64,000 bases of DNA from Aptenodytes patagonicus (taxonomy: Eukaryota > Chordata > Aves > Sphenisciformes > Spheniscidae), in assembly GCF_965638725.1 (NCBI RefSeq), contig NC_134955.1, positions 70,840,732-70,904,731 of the forward strand, given 5' to 3'. A program made the position numbers and the translations under genes. The notes under the pieces were generated by a model that did not search any database, had not been told where the DNA came from, and saw nothing but the letters and a program-made list of their open reading frames with translations. This document shows positions 27,912-63,356 of this stretch, one piece after another; the stretch's first letter is position 1, and each line of letters starts with the position of its first letter.

Positions 27912-28212
27912 GCCGGGCACGGTGGCTTGTGCCTGTAATCCAAGCGCCGGGGAGGCTGAGGCTGGTGGACGGCTTGAGCCCGGGGGTTCTGGGCTGCAGC
28001 GAGCTGTGCCGAGTGGGCGTCCGCGCTAAGGCCGGCATCGATATGGTGGTCCTCGGGGAGCCGCGGACCACCAGGTCGCTTAAGGAGGGGTGAACCGGCC
28101 CAGGTCGGAGACGGAGCAGGTCAAAGCTCCCGTGCCGGTCAGTAGCGGGATGGCGCCTGTGAACAGTCCCTGTAGCACAGCCTGGGCAAGAGAGCGGGAC
28201 CCAGCCTCTTTT
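27912..28212 (+). ncRNA. RN7SL: 7SL RNA (SRP RNA), copy 1
   Basis: This is a full-length, about 300-nt SRP RNA gene, made by RNA polymerase III. It begins GCCGGGCACGGTGGC, as 7SL genes do, and ends in TTTT (28209-28212), the Pol III stop. The S domain is intact: helix 6 closes GGTGGTCC with GGACCACC around a GGAG loop (SRP19 site), and helix 8 carries GGTCG-GAGA-CGG plus AGCAGG, the SRP54-binding part. The Alu domain departs from the human form: TGTAATCCAAGCGCCGGGG replaces TGTAGTCCCAGCTACTCGGG, but the hairpin can still form. GAGGCTGG (27958-27965) pairs perfectly with CCAGCCTC (28201-28208). It is about 93% identical to copy 2 by eye. Open frames running through it are not protein genes. 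Confidence 0.95.
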
Positions 28213-29061
28213 GGCTTCTTTCCCCTGCACGACCCTGCGCTTGTCAGCTGTCTGTGCCGGGGGGCAATCACAAAAGGGTCAAGTAATACTGGGGAAAGGC
28301 AAAAGCATCTCCCACAGATGTTGGACCTGAAGACGCTGCCCCGGCCTTGCTCACTCAGGTGTGCTCATGTTTTGGTGGCGCGTGTTGCGATTTCTTGCAG
28401 CGGTGAAAGGCCACAATGCAGGACCCAGACAGACCTTTGGGATCCCAATAGCTGTAACTACTAAAATGGGAAATGACGGGCAGCAGACTTTCCCATCGTG
28501 TTTCTGGCTCGGAGGCCCTGCACACCTGCGAGTCAGTAAGCATCCCTCATACACTGCGGGCTTTGGCAGCCCGCTCCAGGCCGAGACGGGGCTCCAGCTC
28601 CCAGGAGCGTCTCATTAGTCTGCTCCATCGGGTATTTACTGTCACAGCTCATTTGCGTCCTCGGCTCTGAGCTTTACACTCTTAGGAAAACACTGGCGAA
28701 TCAAGGAGCTTGTCTCTGTGAGGAGTATTTCAAAGCGGGGAGTGGGACATCTCTTATCTGCTCTTCAGTAAATGAAGGGTACTGAGCTGTCCTGGAGATA
28801 GAGCTCCCTGATGCGCCTCACTTGGCTTAAAATGAAAATAGAGCATCATGATGTGCCTCTTCTGGCTCAAAACGAGAAGTCTGGGCTTTCTCAGCTGCTC
28901 AAACCTGCTTGTGCTCAGAAATCTGTCTATCCATCCACCCATTTTTAAACATAAAATACAAGCAGCCCAAGGACATTCTCTCAGTTCCCCACTGCCACTG
29001 TGTGGCCAGGCAGAGCCCCCACAAGACGGATGTCGAGGAATCTGCAAAAGCCTGAAAAACA
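28213..29061. other. Spacer between 7SL copies 1 and 2
   Basis: No gene is seen. The flanks just outside copies 1 and 2 do not resemble each other, so the duplication is old or only the transcribed part is kept alike. Two diverged short repeats built on GATGNGCCTC and GGCTNAAAA occur near 28811 and 28850. Confidence 0.55.
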
Positions 29062-29363
29062 GCCGGGCACGGTGGCTTGTGCCTGTAATCCAAGCGCCGG
29101 GGAGGCTGAGGCTGGCGGACGGCTTGAGCCTGGGGGTTCTGGGCTGCAGCGAGCTGTGCTGAGCGGGCGTCCGCGCTAAGTTCAGCATCGATATGGTGGT
29201 CCTGGGGGAGCCGGGGGCCACCAGGTCGCCTAAGGAGGGGTGAACCGGCCCAGGTCGGAGACGGAGCAGGTCAAAACTCCTGTGCTGATCAGTAGCGGGA
29301 TCGCGCCTGTGAACAGTCCCTGTAGCACAGCCCGGGCGAGAGAGCGGGACCCAGTTTCCTTTT
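29062..29363 (+). ncRNA. RN7SL: 7SL RNA (SRP RNA), copy 2
   Basis: A second full-length 7SL gene, 302 bp from GCCGGGCACGG to the TTTT stop at 29360-29363. It shares the variant Alu-domain hairpin of copy 1. Its helix 5 differs: GTTCAGCAT (29180-29188) with GTGCTGATC (29282-29290), where copies 1 and 3 have a G/C-rich version, and both halves changed together. The 3' end CCAGTTTC (29351-29358) still pairs with GAGGCTGG (29108-29115) through two G-U pairs. Helix 6 retains a GGAG loop, and the helix 8 core is identical in all three copies. The pattern fits a functional gene more than a pseudogene. Expression cannot be judged from sequence. Confidence 0.94.
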
Positions 29364-29856
29364 GCTTGGGGAACGGGGCAGCGAGGTATTGGGATGTGTT
29401 AATGCTGAGGCGTGAGCAGCACTGACACACCGGGGAATCCCAGCCAGGACAGGGGAGCAGCGACCGCATCTCACGGGGGGGTTTCTCCAGGGGAAGGAAG
29501 AGGAACAGAGGGAAAAAAAATGAGGTGTCTTTAAACAAGGAGGGAGAGTGCCCAGAAACACTCTTTTAAAGAAATTCCTTCATCAGAGATGCCCCCGATC
29601 CTCCGCTGGCCCCCAGCTAGATCCCACCGCGAGGCACTGGCAGCAACCCCCGAATCACGTAAGAAACAACGAACTGGGGTTTGTGCTGAGGAGGTGCCAG
29701 CTGCCCTGCAAGGGGCTCCCCTTCCTCGACCGGCTCAGAGCCCAGCTGCCTCCTCAGCCGGTACGACGCGAGTACGTTCAGGGGGGCCGGGGAAGGGACC
29801 GAGGGGGTCCCCGGGCGGCCTGACGGCAGTAGAGGCGGCAGCGCGGGGCGATCGGC
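29364..29856. other. Spacer between 7SL copies 2 and 3
   Basis: No gene is seen. The right part becomes CpG-rich as the NEMF promoter island begins. A TGACG motif at 29821-29825 lies about 36 bp before 7SL copy 3; human 7SL uses an upstream ATF/CRE site at a broadly similar distance, so this is a weak candidate promoter element. Confidence 0.5.
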
Positions 29857-30158
29857 GCCGGGCGCGGTGGCGCGCGCCTGTAGTCCCAGCTACTCGGGAG
29901 GCCGAGCCCGCCGGATCGCTTGAGCCCAGGAGTTCTGGGCTGCAGTGCGCTATGCCGAGCGGGCGTCCGCGCTAAGGCCGGCATCAATATGGTGAGCCCC
30001 GGGGAGCCGGGGGACACCAGGTTGACTAAGGAGGGGTGAACCGGCCCAGGTCGGAGACGGAGCAGGTCAAAGCTCCCGTGCCGGTCAGTAGCGGGATCGC
30101 GCCTGTGAATAGCCACTGCAGCGTAGCCTGGGCAACACAGAGAGACGCGGGCTCCTTT
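29857..30158 (+). ncRNA. RN7SL: 7SL RNA (SRP RNA), copy 3, human-like Alu domain
   Basis: The third 7SL gene, 302 bp from GCCGGGCGCGG to TTTT at 30155-30158. Its 5' half is closest to human 7SL: GTAGTCCCAGCTACTCGGG is kept exactly, as is the ATAGCCACTGCA block near the 3' end. The terminal stem has changed on both sides: GAGCCCGC (29904-29911) pairs perfectly with GCGGGCTC (30147-30154), whereas human and the other copies use different bases. Helix 5 uses GGCCGGCAT with GTGCCGGTC, as in copy 1. The helix 8 core is unchanged. It differs clearly from copies 1 and 2, so the cluster holds two 7SL classes. It lies immediately upstream of NEMF. Confidence 0.95.
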
Positions 30159-30430
30159 TGCGCCGACCCCCGCCCGCCTTTTGCCCCCCGCCCACCCCGC
30201 GCCCTACCGCCTCCTGCCGGCGCCCTACCGCCTCCTGCCGGCCCGCGGCGGCGGCGACGCGGCCGCTTAGCCCGCAGCCTCCCCCCCCCCCAAGCCCGGC
30301 CCCGCGGCTCGGCGCATGCGCGGGTAGGCGGCGGGCGCGCGGCGGCGGAGCGGAGAGAATTGGCGCGGGGCGCGACCCGTAGCGGGCGCAGGCGCGGGGC
30401 GCGCGGCGGGGAGCGCCGTCGGTCGGAGCC

Positions 30431-55112
<24,682 letters not shown>

Positions 55113-55294
55113 TTCCGTACTTGGGTTTCTCACCGCCAAACTGCCGCTGCAACAGCACCTGCAGGTGGGACGGACCGACCGACCTACCCGGACCGCTGTT
55201 AACGTGACTGAATTTAGCTTCCACGGTAGCTGGCAGACGAGGGCCAGTTCCTGCATCGTGGTTTAGATGGACTCCAACAACTCGATACAACTAG

Positions 55295-55300
55295 CATAAA
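55295..55300 (+). terminator. NEMF: Candidate variant poly(A) signal of NEMF
   Basis: CATAAA is a known weaker variant of AATAAA. It lies about 185 nt after the NEMF stop and is followed within 30-50 nt by GT-rich sequence. An alternative is ATTAAA at 56616-56621, which would give a 1.5-kb 3' UTR. Confidence 0.35.
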
Positions 55301-56625
55301 GATACGCAAGTAAACTGCTGGCATTTGGTCAGTGATGTGATCTCGTGCTGTTCGTTCTCTAATGCTTTGAACACTGGAGCCGAGCGCTCCTTCCCCACGC
55401 TGCTGGGCAAAGGCCTGCCTGGCGTTGCTGCAGCAGAACTCTGCGGCGGTGTTTCTTCCCAACACCTGCCGCTTTCCTCTGAAGGGGACCGGAGTTTCTA
55501 GTAGAAGCGGGAGAGTTTCAGTGCAAAATGCTTCACTTGAGAAAAGGCAGGATTTTCTTTTTCCCCAAATACACCATCGGCTGCCAGGAGATGGAAGGTG
55601 CCGCTCCAGCCCTCCGGAGCACCTGCTCCCACCAGCACAGCCAAACTGTGGCTGCGTAATTTTTACCCCCGTGGAGGTGAGGAACGCGCAGGGAAGAAGA
55701 GCGGGAGCTCGAGTCAGAATAACCCCCCCTGTGCTGTATCAGCACACCCCAGAGGGAGACGTGAACCCACAGCTCGGCTCCGATGGTCTGCACCACCCTG
55801 AGCGCTTACTCAAGCCATAGCTAAAGCTTACAAAAGAAACCGGCGCAGGAATTTCAATACAGGAATTATTTTGTTCTAGAAGTCAAAGGTTTTTTTAATT
55901 TTTTTTTTTTTTTGAGGACAGCTCCAACATGATTTCACCCCTTCCCCACAGCAGCACAGCCTGTTCCTTGTCCCCGATGTCACCTGCTGACAGATGGAGC
56001 TGAGTCAGCGAAGGCAGGCACTGACCCATCCCACAGCCGCTTTCGGTGTACCTCCACCAAGCTGAAGTCCTGCAGGCTGTTCCAGCTGGGGGTGAGCTCC
56101 ACAGGTTACCGACACAGCTGGTAACAGGCTCAAGCACTTTCAGTTACACTTCTCAGGGCAGAGTATCTGCTACCTAAGGTTCACAATTGAAGTTCCACAA
56201 CACAGAGTTCCAAAAAATCAAACTACAAACAAGCAGAGAGTAGTGGAGCTTTAACATCTGAAGGTTCACGACAGTTTATCAGCTCTGACAACACACAATT
56301 TCCAAAATCCCATTTCTCTGACCTTAAGCATTTGTGGCAAAGCGTTAAGCAGACAGTTTCCTAACGCTGTAGACTAGAACAGGACTGCTCACCCGTCACA
56401 GCAATCTTCAGCCTAGACTAAAGCAACACTCCTCTTCAATAGTCGGGGCGTGCACAACCACTGAAGTCCTCAGGTCCTTGACTAGGGACTCCGTAACAAG
56501 TATTTCCACACATGCACACCCCAGCTTCTTGCTCGGGGCTGGCCCTCGCACGTACTTCAAGGTGGACAAACCCAGAACTAGTTTTAGCTTAAGCACAGGA
56601 TACATCTCCACTTGCATTAAATACA

Positions 56626-56631
56626 TTTATT
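56626..56631 (-). terminator. KLHDC2: Candidate poly(A) signal of KLHDC2
   Basis: A canonical AATAAA on the minus strand about 195 nt past the KLHDC2 stop codon. A plus-strand ATTAAA lies at 56616-56621, almost touching it. Confidence 0.5.
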
Positions 56632-56824
56632 GCAAACATCTTTACACAAAAATAGGTTCTCTCTAGGCCATTCACATGCAACTTAAAGGCAAGAAGCAAC
56701 TACCTACGACGATACAGATATGTAACCTATACAAGTTTAATGTTTGCCACACTTGGTAAAATTATTACATCTTCTTAAAACTGCTCATCCACGCACAGCT
56801 CGTGCAGAGATGTCTGCAGAGGGC

Positions 56825-59800
56825 TCAGGAGCCCGACGTGTTGTTGCTTCCAAACCGCTGATTGACGCTGTGCAGCAAGTGCTTGGGGAGGCAATTCCAG
56901 GAACTGGCCAGCATCTCCTTAAAGCAAATGACTGCTTCGAGGCACAGCCTTGGGGAGAGGGAAACACGGCCGGTGTTAGCACCGTTTTGAACAAGGGCTG
57001 CAAGGTAACCTCATTCTTTACAACTATTTAGTGAGGGCTCGTTCCCATCGTCAGTGCCAAATGGGTGCTTCTGAAAGGAATCGCGCTCTATCCTCTCCTA
57101 AGTGCCTGCTGTTCTTTCAGCATTCTTTAGGGGAAGAAATGTTTTCCAGTGTTTTAGGAACATAACAAACGGTCTGGCGGTAACCCTGCACTACTTGTCT
57201 TAGATGGAGACACGACAGTTTAATGTTGAAGTCTTGCTTTCTTACCTTACAAGAGATCTTGGTTGTAGAGAAAACACAAGTATTTCGTTACTGTGAGCCT
57301 GGGGGGGCAAAAGGAGGGAGAGAGAGAAGCAGTTTGGTTATGTGGAGTCACATTATTACAGCAGGAGCCAAACCAGCCGAGGGTCACACCAACAGACCTT
57401 GGAAAGGAAAGCAAACGGCACGGCCCTGGGGGCTGGAGAAGAGAGGCTGACGGTGGGGAGTAGACTGGACTTCACGTAAATCACAAAGGCAGCAGACAAG
57501 CCGAACGCGGAATTGCTCTCTGAATCTTACACTACGGGAAGTTATGGGCACTCGGGGAACTACAGATGAACCAAAAAACAGGCCTAGTGCCACTTCATAC
57601 ACACTGCTGGAGGGGAACGGGCGTGCAGTGGCCAGGCTCACAGGCTCTCCCTGTGCAGCACCTCCTGTTGCTGTCGGACAGGGGACTGGGCTGGGTGGAG
57701 CCCGGGCCTGGCCCGGGAGGGCTAGAAGCCACAGTCGGCACGAGCGCGTAAGGGAAGGGCCCCGTGAGCCCCGTGGCCCAGCTCTGACCCTGGCCAACAC
57801 CCGTGCTCAGGGGGAGAGAACAGGACCACCACCTGCGGGCAGAGTTTCCACGGCTCTGCACCGAGGGACTGTGGACACGGGGACCGTGACAGGCTCGGCA
57901 GTCAATGTTTTTGGGGTTTTGTTAAATGGTTACGCCTGCTCCTTGAATGCACCTAAACATATTATGTGCCAGAGCTGAGCTGCTGGTGCATACAGAAGTG
58001 TTGCCCCACTCCTGTTTGCCACTCGCCCGTTCCAGCTGACGCCCACTGGTTCTTACACTAGAAGGTGCTTGTTCCCGGTCACTCTTTCCAGCCTACTGGT
58101 GTTTTTACAGACCTGAGGACACCCCCGTCCTGGCTGGAGAGCCCCTCTCTGTTCAGCCCCTTCTCACCAGCCTTCTCTGGGCATCACAGTGAAGAAATTA
58201 CTTTGGGAGGGGCTCCCTGGAAGCACCCCCATCAGAAGCACAGGGCAAAGCTAAAGAAGTCGTTGGGAGATAAGGGGCTCCAAGTGAAACATGTTTGAGG
58301 GAACGTAAGTCATAGTTTGTTTAAATAATGAATAATGACCTGGTTTCCAGAAAAGCATCAAAACATTTCCCCTTCAAACTTTGTTTCTGCACCTTTGTCA
58401 GTCATCACGAGGTCACGCTGCCAACCACAAGCATTTCACACTTGCTGGAGTGATAAGATGCCACAGCTCCTGCGGGAAGGGCCGGGCTGCACAGGAAGGG
58501 AAAGCTCGAAATAAACTTACAGCTTTAGAATGGGCAAGTAAGTTGTTGGCACAGCCCCCAAAGACGATCACCTCTCCCTCTTCGCTTGCACAAGCGGTAT
58601 GCCACAACCTAGAAACAGAAGTCAGCACTGCGTTAAACCAGAAAAACACCCCGCCCAATAACGCAGGTTTAGGATTTGTATTTAAAGTTAACACACGCAA
58701 GTTTGCCCTTCCACCAGGACGCTGTAGACGTGACTAATTCAACAGCCATTTACGTTCAGAGAAAGAAAACTGGTCAGCAAACCACAGGCTGCGTAAGGTC
58801 TCCTGGTTAGAGCAGGGCTGCGGGGCTCAGCGGCACGCTGCCTGCCAGCGCAGGCATGTGTGAAACCCACAGTCCTGTCACTTCTGGAGGATGGCTGTCA
58901 TCATCTGCTTGCACAAACTTTATTTTCATGCCCCACTTGAGTCAAAAGACTTAACAGTCAGTCAGTCAGATTTTGTATTGCTCTCCTCAGACTCGGGGAA
59001 ACAACCGATCTCACATGTGCAACAACGCGTCACCGTCCTGCTGCTCCAAAGGGGGGAAAAGCGGGTGGGGGGCAGCAGCTCAGCCTTGTCGCTGCTCCAG
59101 GAAAACAAACCCCTCCTCATCCCCACCAGCAGCAAGAGCCAGGCCAAAGGGGGCAGGCCAGGAAGCATCGCTGCTTTAACTCATTTAACCTCGGACCAGA
59201 ACACTCCCCGAAACAAGAGGGATGACAGTAACTCACATGACACGAGTGTTTTCAATGCCATATACATGCATCACGGTAGTTTTGATGCCTTTAAATTGCA
59301 GGTCATCATCTCTAATTTACTCAGCAGGAAGACAAAAATATCCTGGGTGTGCACAGGATTAGCCACTGGCGAGGATGCTCAGAACGGTGACACCTGCCTG
59401 TGTCCAGTTTGCCGGCAGAGCAAGAACTCACAGGTTCCAGTTAGCTCTTGTGCTGGCACTCGCAGCTCAGACACCTCTGCAGCCAGGAGCTCAGACCCTA
59501 AATCCCCGTGTCTCCTGCTGTTTCGCAAACGCTGAGCTCTACGCTACCTCCAGCGCCAGTCCTACAGTGGTATTCAAACTGCATTTTGTGCGCACGTTCA
59601 ACGCGTCTGCACTTCTGGGGTAGAAGCTAGCATTTGTATTGTATTGTTAAGAAAAATGAGCGCTGTAAAGAGGAAGGCGTGTCCTCTCTCCGACAGCCAA
59701 CGTGAAAAGCCTCCTCGCTCTTTTTTATAAGTTTCCAGGAAAGTGTCTACCATACCTTGGTTTTTCAGAATAGTTATGCTCAAACTGTATCCACTCATTC

Positions 59801-62800
59801 TTGCTGATACAATAAATCCAAGCATCACCTGAAAACAAGCAAAACCCCAAATACAAACAGTATTCTGTTAGTTCTTTCACATTTGCTGCAATACACATGT
59901 ACTCTCGTGTAGCACAGTCCATTTTTGTTCTTAAATAAATCAATTTTTTTCAGGAAAAACCCTATGAAACTTTGGGCTGTCTATTTGAAGACAGGCGTTT
60001 AACAATGGTTTATAGGAGTGAAGTCAGAAGGGAAAGATGGAGAACTGTAAAGCTCTTCCCAATTGCAATTTGCATTAGATACATTTTTAGAGCAGATTAA
60101 TTTCTGTAAATAGTCGTCTCTCAACACACTCGGCGACTCCTACTCTGTGAAATTAGCTGTTGACCATAAGGAGTTGGATCACAAGTGCATGGAAGGAATT
60201 TAGAAATAATTTAAGGTGACTAGGCAATAATTCAAGCTTCTGTGCACAACTGTTCAAGAACATAAAGACAACACAAAATCCTTTCGGAATGACTTACTTA
60301 ATGGCTGCTTGTCAGTGGTGAATCCTCCAAAGAGAAAGAGGTGATCTGAGGAAATTGGTGTTAAAGAATGCCACGATCGGCCAACTGGGCAAATGCCTTG
60401 CGTGATTCTGTATTTCAATAAAAGCACCGTAAATTACACACGCGCTACAATAAAATACCGCTGCTCTTTTCTGCTCTGATTTTTTTTCAGATATTTGAAG
60501 GATGCAGCTTCATACTGCGCACGGCTCACGACCCAACAGCAAGTTTAGTTTCTTTAAACACAGTAAGAGAGTTTTACTCGTGTCAATACTTAAAAAAGCC
60601 TGACAGCAAGAGTCAGCAACTGATCAGGAGGATCAGTTCTACTCGAGTTTACTTACTTGCTGGAGTTTACCAAGTTTCACTAGAATGATCAGAAGTGAAT
60701 AAAACCGGCATCTTCGTATTGCTTTACAAACAAAAGAACTCAAGTTTTAGTACCTACATTTCATTCCACTCCCACGTATCCAAATTCAGATAGTAAAGAT
60801 CGTTCATTCTGGACTCCTACAATAAAGCAGACCGTGGTTGAAACACTCCGTTTAGGTTTCAGTAACACATCGTTAAACTGGGCTGGGGCTTACTCTGTAT
60901 CTGCCACCGAACACGTAGCCTCTGTTCCCAACTGTAGCACAGGCGTGAGCTGCTCGTGGTGACGGAGTTTTACCCTGGGAAAAGACAATGCGAAATAAGA
61001 AGGTAAGTTTATCTGATACATTAACAAAAGAAAGAAAATGCCACTTCACCAGAAACCTGCAGTAGATCAAGCAAAGAGGAGCTGGGCTGAAGACGCCCAT
61101 CACACACAGGAAGCAGCACGGCTGTGGCCACACCAGGCACCCTGGGAGGCGCGGTGGGACCGCAGACACGGTGGGGCAGGGGCCGGGCCCCTCTCAGGCC
61201 TCCCAGGAGAGCTCACCTGGACGCCGCACTCAAGGCAAAGCAAGGCCTCAGTTCCACAAATCAGTCACCCAAGATGAAAGGCTGAACTAAAGTCAGATTT
61301 AAGGCCAACAAGGAACAGAGAGTGAAAAAACATCCAGTGAGTCATTCTGTGTGCAGGAACTTGCTTTTTTTGATGGATGGAAGATCGGAAAACTCATTAA
61401 AAACAGGATTTTTTTTCCCCCCTCTTTAAGTGTCAAGGTATAAATTTTGCTTTTAGAAGAGGGTCCAGACAGTGACAGAAGACTTCAGACTGCAAATGAG
61501 ACAATGACGTAATAAATCATTAAACAGTATTTTTCTTGAGTTACTTCTGAAATATCTGAGATCTGTATGCAGTAAGACAAAGCAACTCTTTGGTAATCTG
61601 AATACGGAGTTACTTATCTCAGATTTCATTTCCTCCAATTCTGTGGCAGTATCACTCCATTTGCCTGTTCCTGAGTACTTCTGGAACACTTCAAATGGTG
61701 TATATTTGCAATTACAGAGTGTTTCGTTTTGTTTTGACCACAATTCAGCACCCAAGTGAAACATTCCAAACCATCACATTACAGTGAGGATGACAGGAAA
61801 CCATACATTTCGTTTTCCTGAGCTCCCCATGAGCACAATGCCACTGAAGCATGAAAGAAAGCAAGTCAACGGGAAAAAAGATGAAGAGAGAAAGACAGAT
61901 CAAAATAAAAGGCAAGCTTCCCGTTTTTGGAGAGGAGAGAGGACCTAGGTAAATGAATGGTTTAAATTCAGTTTAAATGGCCTCAAGAACGCTACTGAAC
62001 AGGCAGCAGGCAATTTTTATTTTGAGGGGATGTTTCCAAGGCTAGTTCTACCAACAGTGTTTCAAACCCCTCTCTTAATGGTCCTTCCCCTACAAGCATG
62101 TTGTGGGTAAGACTGCAAACACAAGCTAATGACACCTCACGGAGTCCATATATAGGAGAGAAATTAACAGTCCCCCTTCGCTGGCAAGACAGCAAGGTAC
62201 AGGGAATTAAGACAGCTCGCTCAGGAAACGCGAGAGGGGAAGAGAGCCCTGGTCACATAGTCCTAAGCTTTAGCTCCTGGCCAGGTTTCCTCCCCGGGTC
62301 GGATCAGACAGACTGCGTGTCCCAGGAGGGAAGCCAGAACAGCAGAAAGCAGCAGTGCTGCAGACGCAGTGCTTCCCGCCAGCCACAGCTAGGGCGAGCG
62401 GCCTGTGAGTCATCCCATGGAGAAAACAAACTTAGCGAGCACCACTGAGACAAGATCAGCTCCACACGGTCCGTTGGTGGAGTCCCAGTCTCGTGACCCT
62501 GCAAGGCACTTCTCACGTCCTCCTGCTAGCTAGCACTAGGTATTTCAGAGAGCTCTTCCACCTTTTCTAACTCCTGGCATTCAGGGACTGGTTTATGTCC
62601 CGAAAGAGGCAGGATCACAGAGCACCTGACAACTAAACACTTGGCAGTTAACTTGGCACGGTGACATGTGAACAAGGCTGCAGGGTGGAGCAGGAAAGGA
62701 GAAATATGTATTTTGGGTGAACATGCTTCTTGCTTGCAAACAGTTAACCACATCTTCTAAAATAACGCCAGGGAGATACAGACTAGAGATAGGACCCCCC

Positions 62801-63356
62801 CATGAGATACAACAGGTTAAGACAGCTTCACACTGCAAGTTCTCCAAGCACACAGCCAGGCACTCAGAACATCTGCAGCCCAAAGCCACTGCTGCTGGGA
62901 CAGGCCACTACTAACCTGCACAGCCACGCAAGGAGGCCATTTTATCAGCACCACCTTCTGCCTTGACACAAATTAAAGCAGTGAACCCAGGCCTAGCAGA
63001 GTCATGCTTATTTTCACAGAATGCTACAAGAGATATGGCACACAGTGCACATATTTCTTAAGAGCTGTAACTTAAAACAACTGACGTAAGACTAATAATT
63101 ACCGTAGTTACAGGCTGGCTCCAAGTAAAAGTTTCAGTGTCCAGAACATGCACGTGGTCATTCCACCCTCTAGGAAGACCTGAATTCTTTAAAAATATTA
63201 AATAAGCAACAGTTTTTAATAGGCACTAATTAAATATTAAAGTTTAAATAGAAATTACTTCCAGGTTTACTTACCCAAAAAGAGGTTTCATCAAATTCAA
63301 AAGTTCCCCGTTGTTTCCCTTCAGGAAAATAACCATAGCCTCCAAAAAATATTAGC
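56825..63356 (-). CDS. KLHDC2: KLHDC2, CUL2 E3 substrate receptor (last nine exons; 5' end off window)
   Basis: KLHDC2 is a kelch beta-propeller that recruits proteins ending in Gly-Gly-type C-degrons to CUL2-Elongin B/C. Exons in transcript order: 63356-63275, 63186-63103, 60974-60894, 60816-60758, 60407-60298, 59828-59756, 58608-58521, 57298-57246, 56948-56825. They total 754 nt in phase, giving the equivalent of human residues 157-406 plus TGA. Kelch repeats show as FFGGYGY, FVFGGRY-like YVFGGRYR, FLFGGFT and IVFGGCANN. Residues that line the human degron pocket are all present: Tyr163, Trp191, Arg236, Arg241, Ser269 and Trp270. Lys147 lies off the window. The last exon encodes the BC/Cul2-box region (LEAVICFKEML, LPKHLLHSV) and a tail ending NNTSGS as in human, which separates it from KLHDC1. 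It is partial only because the window ends. Confidence 0.96.

Larger units (their letters stand above)
55113..56824. other. Convergent NEMF and KLHDC2 3' ends
   Basis: Only 1.7 kb separates the stop codons of two genes transcribed toward each other, so this stretch holds both 3' UTRs. NEMF has no AATAAA within the first kilobase; the variant CATAAA at 55295-55300, about 185 nt past the stop, followed by GT-rich DNA, is the nearest candidate. KLHDC2 has AATAAA on the minus strand at 56626-56631. No other gene is seen. Confidence 0.6.

Noticed and set aside
27814-29221. Short proteins predicted inside the 7SL copies
   Set aside because: The same peptide pieces recur in all copies because the RNA gene is repeated; the sequence is a Pol III structural RNA.
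27912-30158. Alu-type SINEs instead of 7SL genes
   Set aside because: Alu lacks the central S domain. All three copies contain the complete S domain with helices 6 and 8, have no A-rich tail, and birds have no Alu.
63179-63181. CAG acceptor at 63181 for KLHDC2
   Set aside because: It breaks the frame. The AAAG acceptor seven bases upstream gives NSGLPRGWN, matching the family.
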